Source of the DNA: Shinisaurus crocodilurus
Lineage: Eukaryota > Chordata > Lepidosauria > Squamata > Shinisauridae
Assembly: GCA_021292165.1 (NCBI GenBank)
Contig: CM037876.1
Coordinates: 315,980,803-316,044,802, forward strand
Length of the DNA: 64,000 nucleotides
Direction: 5' to 3'
A program made the translations under genes and the position numbers. Below the pieces are notes generated by a model. It ran no database searches. It worked only from the letters and a program-made list of their open reading frames with translations, and had not been told where the DNA came from. This document shows, one piece after another, positions 30,588-41,765 of the stretch. Position 1 is the first letter of the stretch, and the number at the start of each line of letters is the position of its first letter.

Positions 30588-31269
30588 CAGGGCCGGATTA
30601 ACATAGGGGCGATTGGAGCGGTAGCTCCAGGCCCATAACAGAAAAGAGGCCCACAATATAGGGACGCGCGGCACGATTTGAGTTAGCTCTGATCATTATC
30701 ATTCAGCATAATTAATGATTTTTTCAAGATTAGAAAGGTGTTCTAAGCACATCTGCATTACAGGCTTGAGGCAAGACCTAGCAAGAACTGTTGTTCTCAA
30801 ATTAGCATTTCGGTAGGTTTTTGCATTTCAATCACTGTTACTACATTTCTTTGTGAGAACTTCTAGCACATGGGGGGCTTGCTAGGGTCTGTAATATTCA
30901 GATTTAGAAGGGACCTCTCTCTCCAGCCTCGAGCAAAAGATCTTTCTGATTCGCAGCTCAATTGTTCAAATGCCAGTTTAACAAAAAAACAAAAACAAAG
31001 CAACAAGAACAACACAATTATTCTTGGTCAAGCAAAGCTTCCTGGCTTTTTGTTGTGGCTGCTTTTTCTTTTTTAATAAATAAATTTGGGGGAAATTGGG
31101 AAGACCCTTACTGATGAGCTGCAGGAGTTTTTGAGTTTTGGCACTTTAATGGTAATTAAAATATTTAATTTGTTTTAATATAAAATTGCGTCTTCATTTT
31201 ATTTATTTCCATAAAAAGGCCCACCAAAATCCTCAGCACCAGGCCCATAATGCTCTTAATCCGGCCCTG
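30588..31269. mobile_element. hAT transposon, non-autonomous (682 bp)
   Basis: Terminal inverted repeats CAGGGCCGGATTAA and TTAATCCGGCCCTG are flanked by CTCCAGTA (30580-30587) and CTCCAGTG (31270-31277), an 8-bp duplication with one mismatch. The interior has no intact transposase. The right 107 bp is almost identical to that of the element at 59165-60686. Confidence 0.9.
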
Positions 31270-31318
31270 CTCCAGTGGCTGTAGGTGGTGGGCAATACCT
31301 CTTCTGGCTCTGCTTACA

Positions 31319-31525
31319 CATGATGAGGAGGGGCCACAGCTCAGTGGGAGAGCACATGCTTTGCATGTGGAAGGTCCCCAGCTCAAGCTCCAGCCTCTCT
31401 GGTTCAAAGGTCACATAGCAGAGGATGGAAAGACCTTTCCCTGTCTGAGGTGCTGGAGATGGGTGTCCCATCGGAGGAGACAATGCTGGACTACATAAGG
31501 CAGTTGAAGGCAGCTAGCCAGGATC
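31319..31525 (+). mobile_element. tRNA-derived SINE (second family)
   Basis: 'acagctcagtgggagagcac' and 'atgctttgcatgtggaaggt' form the tRNA-like head. The body has 'aagacctttccctgtctgag', and it ends 'actacataaggcagttgaag'. Confidence 0.75.
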
Positions 31526-31529
31526 GATC

Positions 31530-31974
31530 GGCATTTGGGCTGCTAGGCATCTGGGTTTTGACTTGCAGTTCCAGAATGTTTGCGTCCTTCTCAGGGTGAA
31601 GAAGCTGATTCTCAAAGTGGGCAGCCAGAATCAAGGAAGGGATGCAGTCTGGTTATGTGCTTCTTGGCTTGAAAGCTTTTGCCATTCACTCAACCCCTAC
31701 ATCCATCATGCTCAACCCGAGGCACCTGAGGCTCTTTTCCCTGACCCAAGACATGCCTTCCTCAGCCCCCAACCACACCACATGGCAAAAGGCTCCACCC
31801 TTTGCCTGCCAGGTGCCACCCTTTAGCTCTCAGGCTCCATTACCTGAGTCTCAGTGACTGAGCATCCAGGGAGCTGGATATCCATTGAAACCCTGTGTAC
31901 CAGGAAAAGGGCTTAGATGATAGTGAACACCAAGGTTTGATGCTTCTGAAGGCCAACCCAGGCTGGGCTGGCAG
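31530..31974. other. No recognised feature
   Basis: Unique sequence with no assignable gene. Confidence 0.35.
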
Positions 31975-31979
31975 GTTTC

Positions 31980-32494
31980 TGTTGGGTTTTGCATAGGCAG
32001 AACGAGATTACCACCTGACATTGGGATTATCACCTGACATGGTGGGTGTCTCTTGAGTTCAAGTACACAAGGTCTTTGGTCACGAGACATAGTCTCAAGG
32101 TGATATGACTCAGCAGCCTTGGACAGATTTGGGGTAAACATGTTGATGAATAGGTTATACAACTGGGGTGAGTAATATCCTATTTATAGGTGGTATAAAG
32201 CTAACACACTTGCTGATAGCTTCACTCCTCCACTTCTACTTCACTTCTCCTCTCGTCTTGACTTGTTCGGGACTTCACTTCATCTAGCCTTACCACTGGG
32301 GTATTGGTTTTGAGTCTGCAATGATGTAGTGAGTAAGAAATGCATTGCTTGCCTTAATCCCATGTAATTGGGTCTTACAAATAAACTCTTTAATCTTTAT
32401 TAACTGCTGTTATCTCCTCCTTCCGTCTGCGTGACTGGGACTGAGGGTCACTGGCTAGGGAAGCTTTTGAACCCGGGTCAGTCCAGCTCTCACA
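31980..32494 (+). mobile_element. Solo LTR, family 1
   Basis: A 515-bp element starts TGTTGGGTTTTGC and ends CTCTCACA (TG...CA), with perfect 5-bp duplications GTTTC (31975-31979 and 32495-32499). A TATA-like CTATTTATAGG / GGTATAAAG region (32179-32203) and AATAAA (32380-32385), followed by a T-rich U5, fit an LTR. No internal retroviral genes remain, so it is a solo LTR from recombination. The 5-bp duplication fits Gypsy or some ERV classes. Confidence 0.92.
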
Positions 32495-32517
32495 GTTTCA
32501 TGGCCCAGGTTCCAAAC

Positions 32518-32665
32518 ATGAACATACAAACTGCCTTATACTAAGTCAGACCATGTGGCCCTGCACTGGTCACTCTCTCCAGGTTCTTTCCAAGCACCTC
32601 CTACACGAAATCCTGGGGTGTGAACCTGAGACATTCTGCATGCAAAGCCTGTGCCCAGTAAGAGA
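32518..32665 (-). mobile_element. tRNA-derived SINE (second family), degraded
   Basis: The minus strand reads 'gcatgcagaatgtctcaggt' and 'tcacaccccagg' (head side), ending in 'ggtctgacttagtataaggc'. Confidence 0.6.
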
Positions 32666-32734
32666 CAGGCCTCCCATAAACCCAGGTTCTTCTTTCTAGG
32701 GTGATTCATCCCAGATCCTGGCTCTTCTTTCTAG

Positions 32735-32764
32735 AGTGTTTTGTGCATGTATATGTATATGTAT

Positions 32765-32799
<35 letters not shown>

Positions 32800-32835
32800 T
32801 ATACATACACATGCAGACACACGCAGGCACACAAA
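32735..32835 (+). repeat. (AC)n/(AT)n compound microsatellite
   Basis: Alternating ATGT/ATAC then CACACA blocks across about 100 bp. Confidence 0.9.
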
Positions 32836-32879
32836 CACAACAAAGTTCGCAATCTGATTCAGACACAAGTCAGAAAATT

Positions 32880-33000
32880 TTATTTATTATTTATTTATTT
32901 ATTCAGCCAGAAAAGGCTCCCAGAGTGGCTTACAAAGATTAATAATAAGACAGTCCCTGCCCTCAGCCTTGCAATCTAAAAGACATGACACAAAAGGAAA
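32880..33000 (-). mobile_element. LINE 3' UTR fragment
   Basis: A TTTATTTATT tract followed by 'cagaaaaggctcccagagtg' and 'gcttacaaag', related to 10540-10676. Confidence 0.5.
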
Positions 33001-33019
33001 CGGGATTGGGAGGGAGGAG

Positions 33020-33245
33020 GAAGAATGCAAAACTCAGGCACCAGTTCTTAGATATGTTGGGGTTAGACTACAAAGACACATTTCTTGATACAAGAGTACT
33101 TAAGTGTGAAATAGACTAGTAAGGGTTCTAAAAAGCTTCAAGAAGGAATTCAGAGAACCTCAACGAGCTCAAGGTTTGCTGATTTGCACATCCCTAGGCC
33201 ACAACCTCATACTGGTGGCACGGTTTCCAAAAAGGTTGACTAGCA
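33020..33245. repeat. Weak old repeat
   Basis: 'ggaattcagagaacctcaa' and 'tttgctgatttgcacatccc' resemble 61830-61895. Class unknown. Confidence 0.4.
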
Positions 33246-33260
33246 TTTGATTAGTGGATT

Positions 33261-33450
33261 ATAGAATCATAGAATCATAGAAAAGTAGAGTTGTAAGGGG
33301 CCTACAAGGCCATCGAGTCCAACCCCCGGCTCAGTGCAGGAATCCAGGTCAAAGCATCCCTGACAGATGGCTGTCCAGCTGCACCTTGAATGCCTCCAGA
33401 CTGGGAGAGCCCACCACCTCCCTAGGTAGTTGGTTCCACTGTCTGATGAC
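33261..33450 (-). mobile_element. CR1 3'-end fragment
   Basis: It begins with 'atagaatcatagaatcatag' (the CR1 tail reversed), followed by the 3' UTR and about 30 codons of the ORF2 C-terminus, stopping at 'gttggttccactgtctgatg'. Confidence 0.9.
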
Positions 33451-33534
33451 AACAGATTGTATCCAGTCTTTTGCAAAAAATTCCAGTTTATTTGTAAAGT
33501 GGGGTGGTGGTGGTTTGGCCAATGCTCACTCTTT

Positions 33535-33620
33535 CAACATTCATTTCATTTATTTATTTCATTTTCATACTACCCAATAGCCATGGCTCTCTGGCCAAAG
33601 GCCTAGTCCATGCTACACGC
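33535..33620 (-). mobile_element. L2 3' UTR scrap
   Basis: 'ttcatttatttatttcattt' followed by 'actacccaatagccatggc'. Confidence 0.5.
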
Positions 33621-33715
33621 TACAAATTTGACAAATCTAGCTAGCTGAAAGCCTTGGAGATATCAGAGTGCATTACATAGTTAAAAATCTTCAGGCAACC
33701 CATTTCAATGTTCAT

Positions 33716-34672
33716 CATCATCAGGCGATCACTCGTGATCGAGTAAGATTATCTTCCGGGATAAAAGGAGGAAATTCTAAAGAAGATTGTGTAGACTCTA
33801 GCGATGGGTCCGTAAGTGACCGTGGAGGCCAATTCTAGATCCACACAGCTTCCCACAGTGAGGACACAGGTTACCAGATAGAAGATGGTCCTGTAAAGGA
33901 TTCATTTGACGTGCTTTTCGCTTAGCACGTTTCTCCCTTTCACCTTGCACTCGGGCTTCTTCAAAGTCCATGGAACCTTTGTGAAAGGCCAACCTCCATT
34001 TAGAGCGTTCATGGGCCAGAGCTTCCCAGTTTTCGATGTTTATATTGCATTTTTTTAGATTAGCCTTATGAACATCTTTAAACCTCTTATATTGACCACC
34101 GATATTCCGCTTTCCATCCTTGAGTTGGGAGTAAAGTAACTGCTTTGGGAGACGGCAGTCAGGCATTCGAACAACATGACCGGTCCACTGAAGTTGGCGT
34201 TGAAGGATCATTTTTTCAATGCCAGTAGTCTTTGCTTCTTCCAGTACACTGACATTTGTTCGCCTATCTTCCCAAGTAATTTGCAGGATTTTCCAGAAGC
34301 AACGTTGATGAAACCTTTCAAGGAGGTGGAAGTGACGTTTATAGATAGTCCATGTTTCGCAGGCATACAATAAAGTTGGTAATACAATGGCTTTATAAAC
34401 CAGCGTTTTGGTCTCCCTACAGATATCCCGATCCTTGAACACTCTATGTTTCATTCGAGAAAATGCGGCACTTGCGGAGCTCAGACGATGCTGGATTTCA
34501 CTGTCGATGTTAGCTGTAACAGAAAGATAGCTGCCAAGATAGAGAAAATGATCAACATTTTCCAGTATTGTCCCGCCAAGCTGGATAGATGGCATCACCA
34601 GAGGGTTAGCTTGCACTTGCTGATGAAGCACTTTGGTTTTTTTGATGTTAAGTGAGAGACCAATGTTAACCC
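33716..34672 (-). mobile_element. RTE/I-like LINE, 5'-truncated, long open frame
   Basis: The minus strand keeps one open frame from the end of the reverse transcriptase (NIGLSLNIKKTKVLHQ, before 34631) through FLYLGSYLSVTANIDSEIQ, KAIVLPTLLYACETWT and LQWTGHVVRMPD to a C-terminal zinc finger CPHCGKLCGSRIGLHGHLRT. The finger is followed by a 3' UTR that ends in TGATGATG. The YLGS...LLYxCEtW layout is that of RTE/I-type non-LTR retrotransposons; the clade is not certain. The frame is undamaged over about 280 codons and differs little from 23952-24359, so the family moved recently. Endonuclease and RT palm are absent. Confidence 0.88.
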
Positions 34673-34679
34673 CATTGCA

Positions 34680-35843
34680 TATACACAGAAAAGTTAATGC
34701 GCAATGGAAGAAAAAAGGTATTAACTCTAGGAGTTCTTTCCTCTGTGGGACTTCAGCTGTCCATTACTTTGGGCAGAAGGATGTACAAGTGGATCTAATG
34801 GCACACAACCCAGCAAGACGTTCTCCTCCTGGGGCTCTTGTGCAGCTTCCTTTCATTTTGAAGGGGGATGCGCGGGAGAATTTCTCACTGGATTGTGCCC
34901 CTTATCTGGAAATTGGAATGGGATGACTTTGAAGTTTACCAACATTGCTTGTTTTCTCACTTTAAGAACATATCTTTGCTCTTTTCTTTCATATTACAAG
35001 ATGTCCAAGGGGGGTTGTTTTTTCCCCTAACCATATTTTAATTTCTTGTTCAAAAGGGATCCAAACATGTTTTCCAGATTCCCTGCCCTCTTATAATGCT
35101 TAAAACTTCTGGAGCAAACAGCAGGCAGAAAAACACATGTCCAATTTGATCATCCTTAACATCTTACTGACATCCATGGGACTGCCCTAAAATGGACTTT
35201 CCGTGTTCCAAATCTCTCAGCTATAAGAGACGGCCTCTAAAAAATTTACAAGTGTGATTTGCAGCCCTTCAGCACTCCAGAAGCTGGAGCCTCAAAAGCT
35301 GTGCTCCTGGTTCATTGCTCTGAATTGCAAAGCAGTTTGAGCTTTAATTTTTCATTTGTTTATTTTTGGTCTGCTGTACGTGCCAGCAAAGTAACTATTT
35401 TGTACCACCATACTTTCAAACTCCTCTTTTCTTTTTCATTTTGCTTAAGTTCCTTCTGGATGACTTCTAAACTTTTCTTGCAGTCCCTTGCATCTCAAAA
35501 TGTAGAGAAGCCTGTTGCATAAGAGACATGGACAAATGAATCAATCTGTTGTAGCGGAGCGGGTGGGCAGGCCAGGCCATGGCATGAGGACACTGAGCCT
35601 CTGCGCTCAGGCGGCAGATTGAAAGGGCATTGGGAGGGCAGCACAAGATGTGCCCATCCACCAGCCTGCCTGCCCACAGCTGCCCCTGGCTGCTCACCTG
35701 CCTGCCACCTGTTCTGCCAAAGGCAGCGGTTCTTTTTAGGATCCAGAGACAATGAGCACAATTATGGGTGAAGCTTGAAAAGCTTTATTAGCAAACCACA
35801 GAAAAGAGATTACAGAAGTGAGATAGATGCAGAGCACAATGCG
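34680..35843. other. No recognised gene
   Basis: Unique sequence. GC-rich stretch 35550-35720. Open frames up to 97 codons show no domain. Confidence 0.35.
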
Positions 35844-35845
35844 TA

Positions 35846-36013
35846 CAGTATTTTTCCATGTATAAGACTATACTTTTTCCTAAAATTGTTAGACTAAAAA
35901 TTGAGGGTCGTCTTATACATGGAAGTAAGCCAAGGAGAGAACCGCGCAGTTGCGAAACTGCCCAGTGGGGGGCGTCTTATACATGGGGGCGTCTTATAGA
36001 CGGAAAAATACGG
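35846..36013. mobile_element. 168-bp TA-flanked MITE, copy 2
   Basis: Ends and internal sequence match 6836-7003 with a few differences; same length; TA at 35844-35845 and 36014-36015. Confidence 0.85.
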
Positions 36014-36219
36014 TATGTCCCTTCTGTTGTTGGGAACCCCTCAAAGAAATGATAATGGACGGACTGCTTGGCTGGCACACGGCACCTTCTGTCCAGCTCG
36101 GTCTGTGTTGAGGTTCTCCCCTTCTAAGGATTCCCTAATCTTATATAGGTAGGTTTTCTCTGTTTACAATAATCACACCTGGTTTTATTAAACTGGACAA
36201 GATTAATGTGCTTTGTCCC

Positions 36220-36425
36220 GATAGACACTTCCATACTGGATTCGCAGACTATCTAACTATAGACAATCCTTTCAAGTTGACCATGAAAGCATCTGGAGCC
36301 ACTCAGTTTCCAGGTCATCTTGACCCTTCCAGTTGATGAACCTCCGTTTACCTAAGTCATTGAAATCTGGCCAGCTGATAACCTAGTTCCTTCCAATTAT
36401 ATGCCATTGGAGTCCAGCCCATCAA
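36220..36425 (-). repeat. Unclassified interspersed repeat, copy 2 (part 1)
   Basis: Minus strand matches 4528-4722: 'gttatcagctggccagattt', 'cgatgaacct/ggaagggtcaagatgac'-type words, 'catggtcaacttgaaagg'. It is separated from part 2 by an L2 insertion. Confidence 0.6.
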
Positions 36426-36429
36426 TGAC

Positions 36430-36866
36430 TAATCAGCCAACATGAGCCTACCCGTACCCTGAGATCTTCAGGGGAGGCCCTTCTCTTGGTTCCACCACCA
36501 TCTCAGGCATGCCTGGCAGGAACACAGCAGAGGGCCTTCTTGGTGGCTGCCCCAACGCTCTGGAATTCCCTTCCCAGGGAGGCTAGAATGGCGCCCTCCT
36601 TGGTATGTTTCCGGAGGCAGGCAAAAACGTTTTTGTTCCAACAGGCCTTTGGGAATAGTCTGGACCTGTGAGAATGCGATGAATTGCACTGTCTATATTG
36701 TTATCACTGTTTTAACTTTGATATTTTATATAATTTTAATATTATAGCTGATATAATTATATTTTTAACTTTTGTATATTTCTATTTATATGTTTTAATT
36801 GTGCAAGTTTTAATGTTGTACTGCCGCCTTGGGAAAAAGAAGGGATAGAAATAAATATAACAACAA
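36430..36866 (+). mobile_element. L2 LINE 3' fragment inserted in another repeat
   Basis: It encodes GTQQRAFLVAAPTLWNSLPR and KTFLFQQAFG (L2 C-terminus), then a 3' UTR with 'ccgccttgggaaaaagaagg' and terminal 'ataacaacaagaag'. It splits the repeat 36220-37140. Confidence 0.8.
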
Positions 36867-36869
36867 GAA

Positions 36870-37140
36870 GAACAACAGCAACATCCTTGCCAAATTTAAG
36901 CCTGTCCAAGGACAGTCTTTAATTGGGAACCTTCTCACAACAAATTCTACACATTACGAGCTCGCTGGCATTACACACTAAATATCAAGAGTCAGCATAA
37001 ACAGTAGTGAATTCAGGCCTGCTAAAGACACAAAGAGCAGGTATGTTCATACAACAGAGACAGGTACAACAATGGTCATACACCACTGTCTCCTCGAGGT
37101 CACAATGGTCTTCCCCAGTTCCGGCTTTTTCCACTGCACC
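36870..37140 (-). repeat. Unclassified interspersed repeat, copy 2 (part 2)
   Basis: Minus strand matches 4275-4495: 'gtggaaaaagccgg', 'gtacctgtctctgttgtatg', 'aacatacctgctcttt', 'gttcccaattaaagactgtc'. Relative to copy 1 it has an extra stretch near 36990-37010. Confidence 0.65.
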
Positions 37141-38040
37141 AGCACTGCAATATTTGGGAGCCAAGCTACTGCAAAGTGCCACCCCAGTGCTGTCACCACT
37201 GGGACCAGGTATTCTACTTGTTCTGGGGGTGGCAGACGTGGCAGCATTGGGCAGGGGGAATGGGCACATCAGTGCTGGAGCAGCCCAGTTGGGGGCTGGC
37301 ATTTGCTTGTCTTAAGTCAGCCTTGGAAGCAGAAAACAGGACCTGGTTGCTTTGAGAGAAAGTGTGAAGGGTTGGAACACCTTGACAGGTGTCAATAGTA
37401 TTAAAGTGCTTGAAGTGGTCAGCAGTCGGGATATACCTGTAGGGTACACAGAATATGCTAGAGCTGAGATGATGACACACCTCCTAGCATTTTGACCCCA
37501 TTCATAGGCTGCAAGGCTGGGGAAGGCATTCCAGCCCTTTTGGAGGGGGGTATGAGCCCAGGCAACATGGGAAGCAAACCTACCAGTAGTGGCGATCACA
37601 CCTCCGACTGCTGGTCACCATTTTTTTAAATCCACAAGCCTCCATAGTGAGGGCAGGACACATTGCCCTCACTTTGATTGCTTTATGGTGATACCGTGTT
37701 ATAATTCTGCAGCATCACGAAGCCACAACAGAATGAGGGCAACGCCTCCTGTCCTCTGGAAGTCTGGTGGGTAACAAACCAAACTAACACCCAAACACAC
37801 CAGCATCTGGGAGCTTAATCACCACCACTGGTGGCAATCCCCCAACACTTTCTCCCCTGTTCACCCTTGTAAGCCTCTCCACAGCAGGACTACAAAACAG
37901 GCAGTGGTGACAAAAATTATGAACTGTGGTTTTGTGAAATTTCCTGCCCACCCCCCACCCGTGGATCCCCATTTTTTCCTTCTGAAAAGAACTTTCAGCT
38001 CAGCTCTAGAAAAGGTACATGAGCGGGGCATCACACCTTA
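37141..38040. other. No recognised gene
   Basis: Part of 37141-37300 might extend the adjacent unclassified repeat, but copy 1 does not contain it. The rest is unassigned. Confidence 0.3.
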
Positions 38041-38290
38041 CTTATTTATTTATTTACATTTCTATACTGTCCATTAGCCAAAGCTCTCTGTGTGGTTCAC
38101 AAAAGGAAACTCAAAACCATAAAATACAATAACCCAGTAAAATATAATGCAAAAACCATAAGTTTAGAACAGAATAAAAAACTGAAAGGTGGAAAGGACT
38201 GGGGATATTGTTTTTTCCCTGTGCCTTCACTTGGCACAGAAAAGACCACAATATAGGTGCCAGGTGAGTTTCTCTGTTTTGTTTCTGTTT
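38041..38290 (-). mobile_element. L2 LINE 3' fragment
   Basis: 'tatttatttatttacatttc', 'tactgtccattagccaaagc' and 'tctctgtgtggttcacaaaa', then the degraded 'aaagaccacaatataggtgc' region. Confidence 0.6.
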
Positions 38291-39300
38291 CCCTGGAAAT
38301 TTCCTCAGACGTTTTCCCAGAGCAGGCAGGAACCTCCAAATTGACCTTAATATGTATCTTTAGGGGGGTAAATGGGTAGCAACTGTATTTAGGGCTGGGG
38401 TGTTTTCAGAGATTTTGGAGAGAGAAAAGGATGAGTTGCCATGAGTAACAGAAATTTTACACAGCTGAGGGGGGGGCTTTGGACACTTGCCTATCGAAAA
38501 CATGAAAGGCTCATCAGCCTTGCTCATCCTACAGAGAGCAGCCATGTTGCAAAATTGCTAAGCATCCGTTGCAGAGATCGGAAAACAATGGGACCCCCCC
38601 GGGAGGGAGTTGACTGAATAGAAACATGGTTTGCAGCAGCCATCATGACTTCTCTTACAGCTGATAAGGAATAATACAAAGAAATAAATGTTTGCAAGCT
38701 TCACAGAGAGGTGATTCCGGTGGGGGATGTCTTCTACCATCATCCCTGCAAATAACACAGTTGGATGCCTCTGTTTGAAGATTCAGTCAGCTGTGGAGGG
38801 TGTGTAATGGGCTGTGTGAAATGGACAAACGAAGGAGACATGTTTGCTTTCAGCCCATCTGGAAAGTTCTTCTTGACAGGGCAGAGGAAAGAAATGAGGG
38901 TGGGCGATGGTCTGCTGACTGAGAGCATCTGCCTCACGGAAGGGCAGTCATAGGTCAACCAACTTGCTAACCTCTTTGAGTGACTCCATAGTAGGAACCA
39001 CCATTGTGTTGTGTGAGGCTACTGTGTATGCCTGTGCATTTTCCCCCGTGGCTTTCAGCTTTATCTACTAGTAGATTTAAGGGCAAACTCCATTGGGGAA
39101 GTTCTCCTGCACGAGCCTGACTAAAAGAAATGTGAGCTGGTACCACAGGACCAAAGAATTAAAAATCCTAGGTAAATAAAAAGGTCTTCATCTGGAGCTG
39201 GACATACATAAAAACTTACACAGGGTGGCATAACTGTGAAGGCCCTTCTGACACACATCATCTGCCTGTCCCTCGGCAAAGTTTGCTAAGCAGTATAAAA
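38291..39300. other. No recognised gene
   Basis: Unique sequence with no repeat or coding assignment. Confidence 0.35.
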
Positions 39301-39308
39301 CTCTAAAA

Positions 39309-39420
39309 CAGGGATGGGGAACCTCCAATGCGCGGGCCAGATTTGGCCAACCAGGCTGGCCCAACTGGTCCTTGGGGCCTCAAATGAGGCCTCACCCCTC
39401 CCTCAGTCCCCAGCCCCTTA
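39309..39420 (+). mobile_element. hAT fragment
   Basis: It starts 'cagggatggggaacctccaa' then 'gggccagatttggcc', a typical hAT MITE end. No right end is found. Confidence 0.45.
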
Positions 39421-39429
39421 AAGAGAGAC

Positions 39430-40060
39430 CGGGCGGGCAGGCAGGAGAGCAATTGAGGTGCGGCTCAGTCACTCGGCTGGCTCCTCTGTCATCCTCTATG
39501 CATCGGGAAGACTATGGAAGAGCAAAGCTGGCAGAGCCCCGTGTGCTTAAAGGTGAAGAGCTGCTCTTGGAATATTGCCTGGAAATGGGCCCACAGTCGG
39601 GGGCAAACTAGACATCACCATTAATGCACATAGAAATTGCCTGCATTTTTTTTAAAAAAGTGTAAAGAACAGGTGGCGGCAGCAGCCATCAGGGGTGGGT
39701 AGATCAGAATCCTGGTGGGTGGGGTGGAGGCCGTTAACCCTTTGCCATTTGCTTTGGTCCCAATCTGGATCACACACAGAGCCGTCCATTTGCATTGGGA
39801 GGAAAGTTCCCAGTAGCATGCATGGAAACTTTCTTCACAGGGCAAATAGCAGCTCTGTGGGCCACCCAGTTTAGACTGGCATCGTGGGGAGCAGGGAGAG
39901 GCTAAAAGCCCCCTGTTCCTTCCATCAAGATCCTGACCTGGATCAGCCCCTTCTTTAAAAACCATTCATGCAATTGCTAGTTAGGCCATCAGTTCAAGGA
40001 CGGGTGGCAGGTGTTCTGCGCAGCTGATCTGGCAAAGAACCCACCTAGGCATAGGGGAGC
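39430..40060. other. No recognised feature
   Basis: No gene or repeat assignment. Confidence 0.3.
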
Positions 40061-40169
40061 CAGCCAGGGATGCTCAAGCTCACTGAAATTCTCTGAACTT
40101 TACTTCAGAGCTCACTTTGGCTCTCCCCCGTTCTTATTTTCAACTTTTTCCCCCCCCAGTTCGTTTGAA

Positions 40170-40440
40170 TGGGAAAAGTTCTGCATTTTTCAAAAGTTCT
40201 GCATTTTTAGAGCTGTGCTTTTTTCAAATGTTCTGCATCTTAAAAGTTCTGCATTTTAAACTCTTACTTAATATTGTGCATTTCTAAAGTTCTGCATTTT
40301 TGAAAGTGTGCATTTTGTGAATGTCAATGCAAGTTTGGAGTTTGCATACATTTTTGGAGAACATGAGCTCCTGTTCACGTTCGTGTATTTTTGAGTTATT
40401 AGCGAACTGAAACAAAATTCTCATACATTCCTACACAGCT
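40170..40440 (+). repeat. Degenerate tandem repeat, 'aaagttctgcatttt' unit
   Basis: The word (A)AAGTTCTGCATTTT recurs at about 40177, 40193, 40227 (TGTTCTGCATC), 40246 and 40286 with spacing of roughly 16-40 bp. It grades into 'tgtgcattttgtgaatg' and an AT-rich end. Related low-complexity tracts occur at 52680-52910 and 60860-61030. Confidence 0.6.
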
Positions 40441-40479
40441 GCATTTTGAATCAGTTGTTGTTTCTGAGAAGTCTTCAAA

Positions 40480-40810
40480 GGCAGCCCTATGCACAACATG
40501 TTGCATTAGATGGGACACTTTACAAAATAACATATTAAAAAAAGATAGGTCCCTGCCCCAAGGGGCTCACAGTCTGGATGGGACAACAACAGGAGAAGAG
40601 AAGGGAAAGATGAGGGTAATCAGTGATGAAATGTCAGTCATGGCCGTCATAGGTATTCGGACTTGTTCCCTGCAACTTTGAGCATCAAAAGAAATGAATA
40701 ATCATCATTCATTTTTATTTATTTATTTGATTAGTACCCCACCTTTCTACCAAAACTGGCACTCAAGGAGGCCAATAATGATGTGCAAGGCACCACAGCT
40801 GTTAGAATAA
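40480..40810 (-). repeat. Old LINE/SINE tail pieces
   Basis: 'aggtccctgccccaaggggc' at 40548 and '(tttatt)tgattagtaccccacc' at 40712 resemble reptile LINE/SINE 3' ends. Both are degraded. Confidence 0.4.
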
Positions 40811-40879
40811 ATCATTTACAACCCAACAGGTACCCTTTCTCCCTTTTTATTTGTGTGTGTGTGTGTATTTGTAGGCATG

Positions 40880-41355
40880 CTTTTTTAAAAAAGTAGCACT
40901 GCAGCATGAAGCACTGTGGCAAGTAGGAAATCAAATCAGGAGGCAATGTCAGCCTATGAGAGGAGTAGAGGCACACATAATGGTACTTTACAGCTTACTC
41001 CATCAGCGGTTGCACTTCACCGCCGTCTGGTGCTTAGCCAAGCGCATGATTTATTCATATGAGATACTGTCACAGCCAAAAGGGTTATACAATAAGCCAC
41101 TGACAAGTCCTCTGCCACAAGCCATTAGAAGAGCAGAGCCAGGATCAAGACGCAAAATGTTTACGGATCAAGTTGCCTTTAATTTCACAGTCTCGGCCAC
41201 GTTTCAGAAGTAATTGCATCACAGATCCAGCTAGCTAACGGCAGCAGGCCTTTGGGTAGTCCCTTGGCCTCCCGCCCTGTCCAAAGGAAGATGAGATGAC
41301 ACAGTGTGGGGTAAAAATATGTAAAAACCTGTCAAATTACCTGCCAGGGTGAAGC
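40880..41355. other. No recognised feature
   Basis: Unique sequence, no gene assigned. Confidence 0.3.
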
Positions 41356-41361
41356 TTTAAT

Positions 41362-41665
41362 AAAGGGGTGTCAAACGTCATGCTGGTGGGCCAAATATGG
41401 CCCACCTGGGATCCGAATCCACCCTCCGGACTGGCCCATTTGCCAATCATTTGGTGATTTTAAAAGATTGAAAAATGCCTCTCCTGTGACTTAGTTATTT
41501 TTTTCAGCTAAAATAGGCTGGCATTTTTGATATTTTTGTATTTTTCCCCACCCCCCTTTGCCTCAGGCTCCGCCCACCACTGGAATTAGGTGGCTAATCC
41601 TGAGAGTTTCTCCAGCATGGAATTCGGCCCCCGGGCAGAAAGAGGTTCAACACGCCTGCTTTTTA
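41362..41665 (+). mobile_element. hAT MITE, part of a duplicated composite
   Basis: The left end 'aggggtgtcaaacgtcatgc' and right end 'agaaagaggttcaacacgcc' form inverted hAT-like ends. The right half matches the minus strand of 54868-55025 closely. Target duplications are unclear. Confidence 0.65.
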
Positions 41666-41765
41666 ACTGGCCAGAAGCAAAGATCAGGAGAGGCTCCAAA
41701 TATTCTGTAGGTCATGCAATACGGACATCGTGGGATGGACCACCTCAGAGATGCACACATAGAAC

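Noticed and set aside
33798..34631. Host gene with a C-terminal zinc finger
   Set aside because: The YLGS/LLYxCEtW blocks, a second truncated copy at 23952-24359 and the TGATG tail show that it is a LINE.
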